Shown here piece after piece: positions 1 to 10,400 of a stretch of DNA of 64,000 nucleotides. The translations under genes and the position numbers were made by a program. The notes under the pieces are model-generated. The model did no database searches and had not been told where the DNA came from. It worked only from the letters and a program-made list of their open reading frames with translations. The stretch's first letter is position 1. Every line of letters begins with the position of its first letter. The stretch is taken from assembly GCF_036924515.1 (NCBI RefSeq), contig NZ_JAZHRR010000001.1, forward strand, positions 7,597,001 through 7,661,000, read 5' to 3'. Source of the stretch: Bradyrhizobium sp. AZCC 1610. Lineage in GTDB: Bacteria > Pseudomonadota > Alphaproteobacteria > Rhizobiales > Xanthobacteraceae.

Positions 1-1
1 G

Positions 2-226
2 CACGAGTTGATGACACGCGAACCTTTCAAGGGCCGCCGTCCGTTCTTCATCGGCGACGACGTCACCGACGAGACCGTGTTTGCAATCATGCCTGATCTC
101 GATGGCCTCGCCTTCTCGGTCGGTCGCCGCGCCAAGGGGGTGGCCGGGCACTTCGATGCGCCGAGCGACGTGCGTGAATTTCTCGCGCACCTGCTTGATG
201 ACGAAATGGACGCATCACTGCCATAA
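2..226 (+). CDS. otsB: Trehalose-6-phosphate phosphatase, C-terminal part (cut by window start)
   Basis: Only the last 74 codons are in the window; the reading frame is open to the left edge, so the TTG at 8 is not taken as a start. The fragment contains FIGDDVTDE, the acidic HAD-superfamily motif (GDDxTDE) that binds Mg2+ in trehalose-phosphatases, followed by a short C-terminal helix. The enzyme removes phosphate from trehalose-6-phosphate to give trehalose in the cytoplasm. The trehalose-6-phosphate synthase gene lies 196 bases downstream on the same strand, the usual otsB-otsA pair of Bradyrhizobium-like bacteria. The assignment rests on the motif and the neighbour, because the N-terminal HAD motif (DxDGT) is outside the window. 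Confidence 0.9.
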   Translation, partial: HELMTREPFKGRRPFFIGDDVTDETVFAIMPDLDGLAFSVGRRAKGVAGHFDAPSDVREFLAHLLDDEMDASLP

Positions 227-422
227 ATGTTTTCGTGTCGCCGGCTTTCGAACATAGATTCTCGCGCTTGATGCCGAGGTTCGCGACAAATTTTATTTTT
301 CGTGAGTTCCGGTGAGTTCCGGCACGCCGCAGCCCGAATTTGGTTTCAATTCGTTGAAAGGGTGATCAGGAACCATATTGATGAACGGTTGTTAACGCGA
401 GCGTACCAACGGGAGGGGACCT

Positions 423-1883
423 TTGAACCTCGTCGTCGTTTCTAACCGCGTTTCCCGCGGAAAGCCCAACGAACCCATGACGGGGGGCCTCGCCGCGGCG
501 CTACTGCCGATCGTCGAGAAGTCGGGTGCAATCTGGGTCGGTTCCAGCGGACGGGTCCGCGACGGGAACTTGAAGGAACCATTTGCCGAAATCGAGGCCC
601 TTGGCGCCGGCGCGCTGGCGATGCTGGACTTGCCGGCTGCGCATTACGGCGGCTATTACGAGGGGTTTGCGAATTCCGCGTTGTGGCCGGCGCTGCATTC
701 GCGCGCCGATCTGATCCGCGCCACGCAAGAGGACTATCTCAGCTATCGCGAAGTGAACGCCTTCATGGCGCGCGCGCTGTTGCGATTCCGAAAAGCGGAT
801 TCCGCGTTCTGGATTCAGGACTACCATTTCCTCGCGCTCGGCGCCGAACTGCGCGATCTCGGCGTCACCGAGCCGATCGGCTTCTTCCTGCATACGCCGT
901 GGCCGGCGCGTTCGGTGATATCAGGCGTGCCGCATCATCGCGAGCTGATCGAGGCGATGCTGGCCTATGACCTGATCGGTTTTCAGACCGAGGAAGATTG
1001 CGAGAACTTCCTGTCTTACGCGCAGTCCGACCTCGGCCTCGTCGTGCATGACGGCGTCATCATTTCGCGCTACGGCCGGACGCGCGCCGCGGTATTTCCG
1101 ATCGGCATCGATCCTCAGCAATTCGCACAGTTGGCGACGAAGGCGTCGACCCATCCGGATGTCTCGCGGCTGCGGCGCAGCCTGAACGGCGAGAAGCTCG
1201 CGATCGGCGTCGACCGGCTGGATTATTCCAAGGGCCTGATCAACCGCATCAAGGCTTTCGACCGGATGTGGACCCTGCATCCGTCGCTGGCGCGCACGGC
1301 ATCGCTGCTGCAGATCGCAACGCCGTCGCGCGGCGCGATCGAGGCCTACGGCAATCTGCAGAGCGAGGTCGCCAGGCTCGTCAGCGACGTCAACGGCATT
1401 CATGGCGAGGTCGACTGGACCCCGATCCGCTATCTCAACAAGGGCTACGGCCAGGCCGTGCTCGCAGGGCTCTATCGCACCGCGCAGGTCGGCGTGGTGA
1501 CGCCGTTGCAGGACGGGATGAATCTCGTCGCCAAGGAATATGTCGCCGCGCAAAACCCGGTCGATCCCGGCGTGCTCGTGCTGTCGAAATTCGCCGGCGC
1601 CGCCAACGAACTCGACACCGCGCTGCTGGTCAATCCGCACGATATTGACAGCATGGCGCGCACCATCGCGATTGCGCTGTCGATGCCGCTGACCGAACGG
1701 CGGATGCGCTGGGAAGCGATGATGGCGAAGCTGCGCGGCCATACGATCCAGCAATGGTTCGCCGACTTCACCGACGCGTTGCGCGAATGCCAGCTCGACC
1801 GGGAAGCATTGGCGCCTGTGATCGCCGAGCCCGCGCTATGGCCGGTTCGCTCCGCCACCAATGGCGGCGCGCGGTATCACTAG
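423..1883 (+). CDS. otsA: Alpha,alpha-trehalose-phosphate synthase (GT20)
   Basis: This is a full-length 486-residue GT20 glycosyltransferase that joins glucose from UDP-glucose to glucose-6-phosphate, making trehalose-6-phosphate. Visible family motifs are the N-terminal VVVSNRVSRG and TGGLAAAL, WIQDYHFLALG and HTPWP near residues 130-160, IGVDRLDYSKGLINR near 260 and VTPLQDGMNLVAKEY near 360. The last two form the nucleotide-sugar and phosphate binding site. The start is a TTG preceded by a strong Shine-Dalgarno stretch (GGGAGGGGA at about 410-419), and the N-terminus matches the family exactly from there. It is paired with otsB upstream. Its 3' end overlaps the convergent gene at 1880 by four bases. 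Trehalose made this way serves in osmotic and desiccation tolerance. Confidence 0.96.
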   Translation: MNLVVVSNRVSRGKPNEPMTGGLAAALLPIVEKSGAIWVGSSGRVRDGNLKEPFAEIEALGAGALAMLDLPAAHYGGYYEGFANSALWPALHSRADLIRATQEDYLSYREVNAFMARALLRFRKADSAFWIQDYHFLALGAELRDLGVTEPIGFFLHTPWPARSVISGVPHHRELIEAMLAYDLIGFQTEEDCENFLSYAQSDLGLVVHDGVIISRYGRTRAAVFPIGIDPQQFAQLATKASTHPDVSRLRRSLNGEKLAIGVDRLDYSKGLINRIKAFDRMWTLHPSLARTASLLQIATPSRGAIEAYGNLQSEVARLVSDVNGIHGEVDWTPIRYLNKGYGQAVLAGLYRTAQVGVVTPLQDGMNLVAKEYVAAQNPVDPGVLVLSKFAGAANELDTALLVNPHDIDSMARTIAIALSMPLTERRMRWEAMMAKLRGHTIQQWFADFTDALRECQLDREALAPVIAEPALWPVRSATNGGARYH

Positions 1884-2239
1884 TAGCAATACGACACGCC
1901 ATCCAGCACCGGGCAGCGCGCCTTGTTTGGCGCGCTCGGATTTTCCATCGGCACCATGCCGCCCTTGCCTGTGCCGGCGAATACGCCGGGGCCGATCACG
2001 ACCGACGACTTGTTGCCGATGATGACGCTCGGATGCGGTGAGACCAGGTTCGATCGCGAGCCGTCCGCCCAGATGATGGATTCGCCGGCGAAAATCCCGC
2101 GCCTGCCGTCGTCGCAGCTGACGTCCACCCCTTGGCGGGTGCAGGACTGCGCCATCGCCGGGCCGGCGGCGCCTAGCGCAAGCGCCGATACCAGGATGGA
2201 GAATTGAAGCGCCCGCGTGATCATCATGCCGTCCTCCAT
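1880..2239 (-). CDS. Small exported protein of unknown function
   Basis: The gene encodes up to 119 residues and opens with a clear Sec signal peptide: a charged start, a hydrophobic core (ILVSALALGAAG) and an AMA-QS cleavage site. The mature part of about 88 residues has four cysteines (SCTRQGVDVSC near its N-terminus, RCPVLDGVSYCY at its C-terminus), which probably form disulfides in the periplasm. The middle is rich in Gly and Val (VIIGNKSSVVIGPGVF), suggesting a small beta structure. A second Met pair (residues 5-6, start at 2227) is an equally good start. The stop codon overlaps the convergent otsA stop by four bases. The protein resembles small exported proteins common in Bradyrhizobium, but I know no function for it. 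Confidence 0.75.
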   Translation of the reverse strand: MEDGMMITRALQFSILVSALALGAAGPAMAQSCTRQGVDVSCDDGRRGIFAGESIIWADGSRSNLVSPHPSVIIGNKSSVVIGPGVFAGTGKGGMVPMENPSAPNKARCPVLDGVSYCY

Positions 2240-2424
2240 CGATGGGTTGCCACTTATCGTCGTCGATCGTGGCCGGATTTCGGTTCAAGGCCCGATAAAG
2301 CGCCAATCATCTGACGTGGGGTGGGCCAAAATTACCAAATAAATTCAATGAATTGGGGAAATTTTGGCGGCCGCGCCCGGCGTCCCTTGCAAAATCAGTC
2401 CTGCCCCTTCAAGAGAGGGCCTCC

Positions 2425-2514
2425 GGAGAGATGGCCGAGTGGCTTAAGGCGCACGCTTGGAAAGCGTGTGTGCGGGAAACCGTACCGTGGGTTCGAATCC
2501 CACTCTCTCCGCCA
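2425..2514 (+). tRNA. tRNA-Ser (anticodon GGA)
   Basis: The acceptor stem GGAGAGA pairs perfectly with TCTCTCC, followed by discriminator G and an encoded CCA (2512-2514). The anticodon arm is CACGC-TTGGAAA-GCGTG, giving anticodon GGA, which reads UCC and UCU serine codons. A long variable arm and a GGTTCGAATCC T-arm fit a class II tRNA-Ser of 90 bases. It is the last core-chromosome feature before the accessory island. tRNA-Ser genes are common island insertion sites, but no integrase or duplicated 3' end is visible in this window. Confidence 0.97.
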
Positions 2515-2518
2515 TAGA

Positions 2519-2544
2519 GGCCGAAAAGTCATTACTTTTCAGCC
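2519..2544 (+). terminator. Hairpin just after tRNA-Ser
   Basis: GAAAAGT and ACTTTTC form a 7-bp stem around a CATT loop, and a flanking GGC/GCC pairing extends it with one mismatch. It starts five bases after the tRNA CCA end. It may help end or process the tRNA transcript, but there is no strong T-run after it, so the role is uncertain. A second small hairpin (CGCCC-TCGC-GGGCG, about 2652-2665) lies downstream of the minus-strand operon end and could serve that operon. Confidence 0.3.
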
Positions 2545-2758
2545 CTTCGTGAAGGTAGCTATTTGGCAGCCCATATCCTGGCCCATACTTCCGACTTTTT
2601 TTGGGGTACTGGGAGCGGAGCGGACGAGAAGAGCCAAAACCCGCTAGGGCACGCCCTCGCGGGCGCCAGAGGCAGAGGCCTTTAGCGATGCGCGGGGTCA
2701 GGGATTGTTAAAGCCCCATACGACCCAGCTGCACCACGCACCCACACTTGGCCTATTT

Positions 2759-5347
2759 TCACGCTTTTGTTTCCACCGGCGTGGCGTCGCGAGATGCTCT
2801 CCCCTCCCGCATCGCCCGCCAGAGCTCGTCGATCGCAAACTGGATGTCGGTATTGTCCGTCATAACGGTGTCGAGCTTCACACCGCCGCGATACGTCTCC
2901 GCGGGCGTTCGCGGCGCCACTTCCCATCCCTCCGCCGACCACAGGACCGAGCCTGCGCGCTGAAGGCTACTCCGGTCCGCCCGCTCTGGGTTGACGCGAT
3001 CCCATTCCTGCAGGCAGGCGGTCAGCTTCTTCATCGCTGCCGCAAGTCCCAAAGATCGCTCGCCTACGGCAAAGGCTGCGTCCCGGATGATGACATTCTG
3101 CGCGAGCGTGGCGCGCTGATCGGGATGGGATACGGCGACGAGATCAGGGCAATTCATCACATGATAGGTCGCATCCGCCTGCTGGACGAGACTTGCGATG
3201 GAATGCGCCTCCGGCTTCGCGAGCGCCGCGAGCAGCACCGTGTACAGCGCCCCGTCACCGATCGCTTTCAAGAATTCGGCGCGCTTGCCGGCGGCGGCGT
3301 AGCGGGTCTGCACCTGCCGGAACAGCCCCTTCGGTTTATCGCGGCCATAACGTTTGACCAACATGACGTGGACAACGCGGCATGCGACCGACGCCAGCAC
3401 GTCGTCCGGCAGCCATCCCTCGTCGTTTCCCTTGACGCCGAGCAAAATGGGAAAGACCAGCGCCTGCGCCAGCGTCGAAGCCGGGCATCTTTCCGCAAAA
3501 CTGGGCTTGGCCAACTCGGAAAGAAAGTAATCGATCTGCTCGCGCAAGGCCGCGAGGGCTTCGGCATCGCTTCTCGGTGCAGGCGGTTGGGGCGAATTGC
3601 CGCGATCACCGCCGGGTTCATCGTCTGGCGCGTATTTCTCGGGCTCATCGGCGCTCCAGCGCTCTTGCGAAAGATCGATTTCCGGTTCGTCCTCGGTGGC
3701 GAACAGCATCCTCATGATGCCCTGCAAGGATACGCCGTGCGCGCCGAACTGATCCGGCGTGTGCGCCCCGCTTGTGCCGCCCTGTTCGTTCAAACGGTAG
3801 GTTAAGGTCGAGGGATCGACCGGACGTACCTGCGCATCACCGGATTCGTCGGCGGTTTCGGATTTGTTCTGGCCGCTACGTTCCTTTGGCAGGGATGAGA
3901 GGTCCGGCGTCTCGAAATTCAGGAGGCTCGACGAGATGGCGTAAATCGCCTCCATGATCCGTTGCTCGCTCGCGCCGCCGAACCCTCGTCCTGAGAACAC
4001 TTCGTGGTTCGGATCGACATGACGGTCGCGTGCGGCGTTTTCAATTGCGCGCTCGTTGTCGATCCAACGAGGCGGCGTCACAACGAGACCCGCGTCTGAC
4101 GGAATCTCTATAGTGGCGAAGACGGGCTCGACCGCCAACGCCATCTCTTCCGAAAGGCGACCAACCAGGCGCGCACCGGATAACGTCATAGGGACGCGCA
4201 ACACATGCTTTTTCGTTTCAATCACCAGAGTGGCTTCCTGCCCGGGTTCAGGCTCGACCAGCGCTTCGATGGTGCGTCCCGAGGCTCTGAGCCGTATGCT
4301 GGTGATGCGATAGGCCGGACCGGCGCTCTCGCTGCTGGGCTGCTCCATCGGCTTGACCGGCGCGACCAGGACATCTTTCGCCAGCATCTCGTCGCCATCG
4401 AAATCACTGAGAATCGGCGCGAAGTCCGCGCGTTCCGCGGTGTCGTAGACGGTGATCAGCTCGACATTTCCGTTGTCGTGGTTCGCGAGCCACGCCGCCG
4501 CCGAGCAATTGGCCGAGCCCATGATGGCGGCATGGCCATCGGGACCTGAGAACCAATAAAGCTTCGCATGCACCCGGCGTTTTGGATCGCGTTCGACGAA
4601 CCGCACTTCCATGGGAAGCTTCGCCAACTGCCTGGCTTCGAACGACGCAAATGATGGCGTGAGACAGACCGTCGCCGTTTTCACGCCGAAGGTTTTGTGG
4701 GTCCATAGCAGGAAAGCGCCATCCACGTCGGTCGACCCGGTGTAAATCTTCACGGTCGTGAACCGCCTTCCCTCCCAGCGGCGCGCCAGTTGCGGTGCGA
4801 GCGGGCGATTGGGCATACCGAGAAGGACCGGGCTCGGCGCGGCCTCGCCACCCGGCGCCCCGAGCCACGGGATGGATGAACGAACAGTCTCGATTTGGGC
4901 GCGAAACGCCTCGGAGCTCGTGACGGTCGCAACCGAGCGCAAGATCTCCAGGAGCCATCCACCAGCGTCATCCGTGCCCGGGCCGATCGACCAGGTCGTC
5001 GCCAGTTCGTGGTTTCCGCCCCAGCCGGTATAGGTGAGATTGCCGGAGCCGATCCAGACCCTTCCGCCGTCGGGAGAAAGGCGGACGATCATTTTCGGAT
5101 GAAAGAGATTCGAGGCCTTGGCTTCGGCCAGCGTGTATTTGCGGCCAAGATGAAAAACCTGCCCGATGCACCGCTTCATGGCTTCCCCGATTTCACCGGC
5201 ATCGGCGAGGATCAGGATGCGGCGGGTACCGCCTACGCTCAAATCGTCGAGCGGAACGCGCTCGAAGAACAGCGGATCGAATGAATAGGTCAGGAAGATC
5301 GTGACCGGATAGCCCGGCTCCTGGCAGAACTTCCGCGCGCTGATCAT
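2759..5347 (-). CDS. Phospholipase-D-like nuclease, last gene of the six-gene minus-strand operon
   Basis: The protein has 862 residues. The N-terminal third has two PLD half-sites: FHPKMIV with H83 and K85 followed by IGSGNLT, and VHAKLYW with H260 and K262 followed by MGSANCS. Two such HxK..GSxN sites make one phosphodiesterase active site, as in PLD-family nucleases of restriction and defence systems. The middle (about 345-440) looks like a beta-rich module, followed by a low-complexity acidic and proline linker (about 490-600). The C-terminal 250 residues are helical with no recognised domain. The start overlaps the stop of the preceding gene by four bases (ATGA), so the two are probably translationally coupled. 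The likely role is nucleic-acid cleavage in a defence complex. The function is inferred from motifs and context. Confidence 0.75.
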   Translation of the reverse strand: MISARKFCQEPGYPVTIFLTYSFDPLFFERVPLDDLSVGGTRRILILADAGEIGEAMKRCIGQVFHLGRKYTLAEAKASNLFHPKMIVRLSPDGGRVWIGSGNLTYTGWGGNHELATTWSIGPGTDDAGGWLLEILRSVATVTSSEAFRAQIETVRSSIPWLGAPGGEAAPSPVLLGMPNRPLAPQLARRWEGRRFTTVKIYTGSTDVDGAFLLWTHKTFGVKTATVCLTPSFASFEARQLAKLPMEVRFVERDPKRRVHAKLYWFSGPDGHAAIMGSANCSAAAWLANHDNGNVELITVYDTAERADFAPILSDFDGDEMLAKDVLVAPVKPMEQPSSESAGPAYRITSIRLRASGRTIEALVEPEPGQEATLVIETKKHVLRVPMTLSGARLVGRLSEEMALAVEPVFATIEIPSDAGLVVTPPRWIDNERAIENAARDRHVDPNHEVFSGRGFGGASEQRIMEAIYAISSSLLNFETPDLSSLPKERSGQNKSETADESGDAQVRPVDPSTLTYRLNEQGGTSGAHTPDQFGAHGVSLQGIMRMLFATEDEPEIDLSQERWSADEPEKYAPDDEPGGDRGNSPQPPAPRSDAEALAALREQIDYFLSELAKPSFAERCPASTLAQALVFPILLGVKGNDEGWLPDDVLASVACRVVHVMLVKRYGRDKPKGLFRQVQTRYAAAGKRAEFLKAIGDGALYTVLLAALAKPEAHSIASLVQQADATYHVMNCPDLVAVSHPDQRATLAQNVIIRDAAFAVGERSLGLAAAMKKLTACLQEWDRVNPERADRSSLQRAGSVLWSAEGWEVAPRTPAETYRGGVKLDTVMTDNTDIQFAIDELWRAMREGRASRDATPVETKA

Positions 5348-6945
5348 GACCGCTCCAGCACCTGGAGCGCGCGCTTAAGCGTCTGCTCGCCGGCCTTCGT
5401 CAAACCGTTCTCCGATGTGAGACGAAGCTGGGCGAGCCAATCGATCGCGACCGAAAGGCGCGATGCCGTGCGGCCCGGCCTGAAGCCGTTGTTGCGGGAC
5501 CAAGCTTCCGTGTCGGCGATGAGCACGGAAACGTCCTTGCCGCGCGGCGCCGAAAAGCGCTTCCATGCCACGCGAAGATGCTGCTGAACGCTTCGCATAA
5601 CGAGCTCGGCCATGACATCGCGATAGCTGCGATCCTGCTGAAGGAATTCCTCGATCTTGGGACGGATGACCGCGCCGATGCCCACCTGAAAAATCCCGCC
5701 CGCGCCGGGCAAATCGTACCCTCCGGTTTGGCCGGCGCTTTCCTGCGGCGCACGCTCCGAGACAAGGCACCACGCGACAGGAAGCAAAGCGACGGCTGCA
5801 TCGTCCGAGGAGCCGGCATGATCGTACAGCTCGCTCTCGGACAAGCCGCCTTCCCAGCGCGCCAGACCGGGGGTTACCGACCGCCCCTTGCGGCAGAGGT
5901 TGTTGACGCGCTCGAAGGCTGCACGAAACGAAAGAGTCTCGGCAGTCTCGCCTTTCTTCAGAATGCGGAATGCCCGCAAGGCTTCGTCCTTCTCGGGTGC
6001 AGCGGCGACCAGAGCAGCAATGACGCCGTTCGCAAGGGCAGGCGCGTTCCGGGCCGCGTGATCGCGATCGACCTGACGCATCACCGCGCCGAATACGGCT
6101 TCATGGCAAACAGCCAAACAATCGCGCGCGACGTAGGCCAGCCAGCCATCGACCGTCGCCGTCAGGCAACCGGGCAGTTTCTCGGGCGGATGCTGTGCCA
6201 CGCCGAAGACATCGGCTTCGTCGATGAAGCGCTCGTTCGTCTGCGCCAGCCACAAGAGCAGCGTGTAGTTCCGCAAGCGCCGCCGTTCCGCCGCATCGAT
6301 GGGCCTCGACGGGATGATCGCCTCGATCAGGATATCGCGCTCGCCGCGTGGGATCGAAACGATCGACAAGGGTCCCGCCAGTTCGTCGAGCTCCTTGCGC
6401 GAGATGTTCGCCGTGGCTGGATTTTTTGCTAGGCGCGCGCCGTAAGCGCTATCGCGCACGACCTTGTCGAACTCCCTGGCGAGCGCCTCGCCGCGCTCTT
6501 CGCTCAGCTTGTTGAGCCCGCTGTCCATGGGCCTGGTGAGATTCAATTGCCGGCTCGATGCGACATAGGCGTTGAACGCGATATTCTTGGTCAGCCGCTT
6601 CAGGGGCAGCGTGTTCTTGCCGGAATCGAGCGCGGCGTCCGCGCCCTCGACGCCGACGAGCTGGGTCACGATCCGGCCGTTCAGGCGATTGGCCATGACG
6701 AAGGCCGACTCTTGTGCCGCCGCGAATTCGAAGAAATCGGATCGCTTTTCGGGACGCCGCGCCAGGGCGTAGCGCCAGACGATCCAGGAAATCACGGACA
6801 TGTAACGCAGCTTCGGCGTGACGGTGGTGACGCCGTCGAGCAACGCGTTGCCGAGCGCTTGCACGGGCGCGCGAAGACCCAGCAGATCGAGGCCCGCCGT
6901 CTTGTCGGCTTCGAAAGAAACCCAATCGGGTACCGATACGCCCAT
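5344..6945 (-). CDS. DUF6361-like protein of the operon
   Basis: The start at 6945 is chosen because GGGGGCAGGA directly precedes this ATG. A longer frame to 7035 would overlap the upstream gene and lacks such a site. The 533-residue product begins MGVSVPDWVSFEADK. Its segment LLDGVTTVTPKLRY followed by SWIVWRY is reminiscent of the N-terminal signature of DUF6361 proteins, which often sit beside PLD nucleases and helicases; this family call is tentative. No catalytic motif is apparent, and the protein is largely helical and cytoplasmic. It overlaps the PLD gene by four bases and follows the small nuclease gene by 34 bases. It may be a structural or sensor part of the same defence machine. 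A Trp-rich C-terminal part ends in a basic helix. Confidence 0.6.
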   Translation of the reverse strand: MGVSVPDWVSFEADKTAGLDLLGLRAPVQALGNALLDGVTTVTPKLRYMSVISWIVWRYALARRPEKRSDFFEFAAAQESAFVMANRLNGRIVTQLVGVEGADAALDSGKNTLPLKRLTKNIAFNAYVASSRQLNLTRPMDSGLNKLSEERGEALAREFDKVVRDSAYGARLAKNPATANISRKELDELAGPLSIVSIPRGERDILIEAIIPSRPIDAAERRRLRNYTLLLWLAQTNERFIDEADVFGVAQHPPEKLPGCLTATVDGWLAYVARDCLAVCHEAVFGAVMRQVDRDHAARNAPALANGVIAALVAAAPEKDEALRAFRILKKGETAETLSFRAAFERVNNLCRKGRSVTPGLARWEGGLSESELYDHAGSSDDAAVALLPVAWCLVSERAPQESAGQTGGYDLPGAGGIFQVGIGAVIRPKIEEFLQQDRSYRDVMAELVMRSVQQHLRVAWKRFSAPRGKDVSVLIADTEAWSRNNGFRPGRTASRLSVAIDWLAQLRLTSENGLTKAGEQTLKRALQVLERS

Positions 6946-6979
6946 TCCTGCCCCCCGCAGCGCGCAAAGCCGCTCCGGT

Positions 6980-7429
6980 CTATCGCAACCTCTCCGCGCT
7001 GGACGATTCCAGGTCGTATTCCCAAAGTTCGACACCTGCCGGCACGAGGTGGCCGTGCGTTTTCAGGTAATAAGCCGCGAGGCTCTGCTCCCTACGGAAA
7101 TGCTTCAACACGAAAAAGATTTTGCGATAGGCGGCCGGCGCGACTTGAAAATAATACATGGCCTCGTTCCACACCGTCATCTTTGCGCTCGGCATATTGC
7201 CGCCTTGCGTCCAGGTGTGCGATTTGCATTCGACGAGAACCAGCGGGGTTTCGCTGCCAAGATCGAACCGATGCGGCTTCTTGGCCTCGCCGACGCCGAC
7301 GAGAACGGAGAAGTTCTTCGTCAGCGTGATGCCCTGTTTCGCAAAGAACGCGCGCGCCGCTCCCTCGAAATCGTTTCCGGCATGCGTGTTGCTGACCGCG
7401 CCGATGCGCTGGAAATTACTGGTGTCCAT
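6980..7429 (-). CDS. Small PD-(D/E)xK nuclease-fold protein
   Basis: This 149-residue protein carries a restriction-endonuclease-like signature. E22 lies in an N-terminal helix (NDFEGAARAFF), D56 in HRFDLGSE, and E67-x-K69 in LVLVECKSHTW. The order E, D, ExK with about 10 residues between D and ExK is the classic core of the fold. The protein is minimal, with nothing beyond the core and a C-terminal strand-helix unit. It lies five bases downstream of the nuclease-helicase stop. It probably cuts or binds DNA as a partner of the helicase or PLD protein. A purely structural, non-cleaving role is possible. Confidence 0.75.
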   Translation of the reverse strand: MDTSNFQRIGAVSNTHAGNDFEGAARAFFAKQGITLTKNFSVLVGVGEAKKPHRFDLGSETPLVLVECKSHTWTQGGNMPSAKMTVWNEAMYYFQVAPAAYRKIFFVLKHFRREQSLAAYYLKTHGHLVPAGVELWEYDLESSSAERLR

Positions 7430-7434
7430 ACGCG

Positions 7435-10400
7435 CTATCCAACCTCACCGATCTGCCCGGAATAGTGCTTGGCCCAGCACAAGGTATTGACGAGTTGCAT
7501 CTGCTCGATGGTGTGGCAGGGAATTTCGAGGAGACGGGGGCTCGCGAAGATGACGGAGAGACATCGTGCGCGGCTGATGGCGACATTGAGCCGGTTGCGG
7601 CTGTAAAGAAATTCGATATTCCGCGGCATGTCATCCCCCGAAGACGTGGCCATGGAGATCAGCACCACCGCCGCTTCCTGCCCTTGCAGCTTGTCCACGG
7701 TTCCGACGCGGGCATCTGCGGGAAGGACATCGCGCAAATGGTTGACCTGCATGTTGTAGGGCGTGATGACCAGAATATCCCCGGTACCGATCGCTTTCTT
7801 CGCGCCCTTGCGGTCGATCCAGGTCTTGCCAAGCAGCGTCTCGTAGGTTTGTTTGAGGCGCTCGGCTTCCGGCGGGCAGCGTTGCGCGTAACCGGCATGG
7901 TCCACCGCGACGAAGCGTAATCCGGTCGGCGCCAAGGCTTCGTCCGTGCTGGTGCCGATATCGATGCGTTGTTGATGCGCGGATGGATCGGAAACGAGGC
8001 GCCCGTCGTAAACGGCCTCCGATATGAAGCGGCAGATATCCGGATTCATGCGGAACGTGGTCGCAAGGAAGATTCCACGATCCGGCGGAACGGTCGCCAG
8101 TCCGGCCAGCAGGTGATCGAGACCAGAAATACCGGAGCCGCCCGGATGCGCGCCCTGGATGGGCTGCGACAATTGCATCTGGTCGCCGACCAGCACAATG
8201 TTTTTCGCCGACACGCCCATGGCGATGACATTGGCGAGGCTAACCTGCCCGGCTTCATCGACGAAGAGGTAGTCCAGCGCCTGGTCGAAATCGGGCCGCG
8301 CGAACAGCCACGCGGTTCCGGCAATGAGCTGATGATTGGCCTGGGCCGCCGCCGCGCCGTTGTTGTCCGCGTTAACGATCATCGTCCCCTGGAAATACTG
8401 GTCTTCCTTGCTCGATCCCTTGATGCCGGTGAAGCGAACGCCTTTTTCCTTCGCCACCGCCTCCACGTCCTTCAGTAGATTGTTGATGGCCTTATGCGAG
8501 TTGGAGGCCACGCCGATACGCTTTTTGTCGGCGAGAAGATCGACGATGGCATGTGACGATGTGTAGGTTTTGCCCGCGCCGGGCGGCCCTTGAATGAGCA
8601 TGTAGCTCTGATCGAGCCGCTTCAGCGCGGCAACCGAGCCCGCGAGCAGGTCGAGCCCGGGCTCGATGATGGGGGCACCGGCCTTCTGGTTTGCAAGGCG
8701 CGGCACGGACTTCTTCATGATATCGGTCAATGTGCGATAGCGGCTCCGGTCACCACTGACGACGGTTTCGGCGTAGCGCAGAATGGCGCCGCGCAATATC
8801 TTGTCGTCGAGCGGGCCTTCGGGAAAGATCGACGCGCCATCCGCGAGGCGTGAACGGCTCGGCCCCATTTTCAACGAAATGGTGCGCGCATCTTCGTCGA
8901 GCGCGACGATCTCGCCGGCCTCCTCGCGGGTGCCCGAACGCAACACGTTCTCGCCGACCCGCATCTTGAAGTCCTGCGGCGGAAAAGTGAACGAATACAC
9001 CGTCGATCTTTTTTCCGCGCGGGGCGGCTTCGCGGGATCGGGGCTCAAGACGCCGAGGCATTCGGCGTCATCGATGAATTCCTCGTCGCTCATGTCTTGG
9101 CGTGTGAACATCGCCCAGTATTTCGGCTTGGCTTCGCGGCGGTGAAATTCAAGCAGATAGGCGAGCAACGTCCGCCACGGCAGTTCTTCCGCCGGGCAGC
9201 CGCCGGTGAGTGCCTGGATATGCGCGGCGGTGCGCTGCTCCGCCTCGATGCGTTTCTGCTCGCGCACGGGATCGGCATTCTCCGGCGCGATCACGGTGGG
9301 CCATGCGAGGTCAGCGGGTCGCAGCGTGATGAGCCAATCGCGGCATTGGGCAAGCGATTGACAGTCGAGCTTGTTGTAGGCCTCGATTTCATCGAGCAAG
9401 GCATTGTCGCCAAGACGCCGGAACCTCTCATAGATGATGATGCTGTCACCGGCCGTCGTCACCGCGCCCGATCGCGCGCTGTCAAGGTAAAAGGCCTCGA
9501 CGTTCTTGATGGAGTAACGCGGCTCCGAAATTCGCACGGCTTCGCGCACGACCTTGTAGAGGTCGATGAGCTTGTGACGGCGCAGGATGTTGTCGACTTC
9601 GGTCTCCCGCGTGCCGTGAAACATGGCCAGGCGTTTCAGGGCCGACTCTTCATAGCTCGCATAATGATAGATATGCGCGCCGGGGTACGTGGCGAGCCGC
9701 GCCGTCATGAAATCGATGGTGTCCTCGAAAGCCTTCTTTTCATCTGCGCGGTTATGGGCCCAATAGACCGCAAACCGTTCCTGGCCTTTTTCGGCATAAA
9801 TAATGCCGAAGAGATATTCGAGCCCCATGTCGTAAAGCGGATCGCCTTCCATATCGAAAAAGAGATCGCCGGGGTCGGGCCTGGCAAGCCGTGCAAATCC
9901 CCGGCCCGGCGAGGACGGAAGCATCTCGTGCTGGTTCTTCCCGGTATCGCGGCGCGACACTTGCAAAGCGGCCTGGGCGCGCAAGCGCGCCAATACCCTA
10001 GCCTGCAGGTTTGGAATGCGCGTTGCCGCGGGCATCGCCGCAAGCTGGCGCACGGTTTCGAATCCGCCGGTCCGAAGCTTGTCGATCTGGCTGCGATTGA
10101 TATTCGCGACTAGGCTGAGATGGTCGCTGGTCTCCCATTCGGCCGCGCAGGTTTCTGCCCAGCGGCAGAAGGTGCAATGGCCGCAGGGCTCCGCCGCTGA
10201 AGCTGCGTCAGGCGCGACGACAAAGGCTTCGAAGCGCCCCCGCGCCACGCCGTAATAGTGACGCACGTCGGAGGTGCGGAGCGACACGCGGTTACCGTCG
10301 CCCAAGACGACGTGCATCTGCGGCGGCTCGATGCCCTGCGCCGCACCAAGCAGGTCGGCGTAAACGCAAAGCTGGATCACGTGTTTCGGCTTGGCGGTGC

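Noticed and set aside
303..322. 10-base tandem duplication (GTGAGTTCCG twice) upstream of otsA
   Set aside because: Too short and isolated to suggest a regulatory role.
2425..2514. att repeat of the tRNA-Ser 3' end elsewhere in the window
   Set aside because: I looked for a second copy of the ACTCTCTCCGCCA end and saw none in 64 kb.
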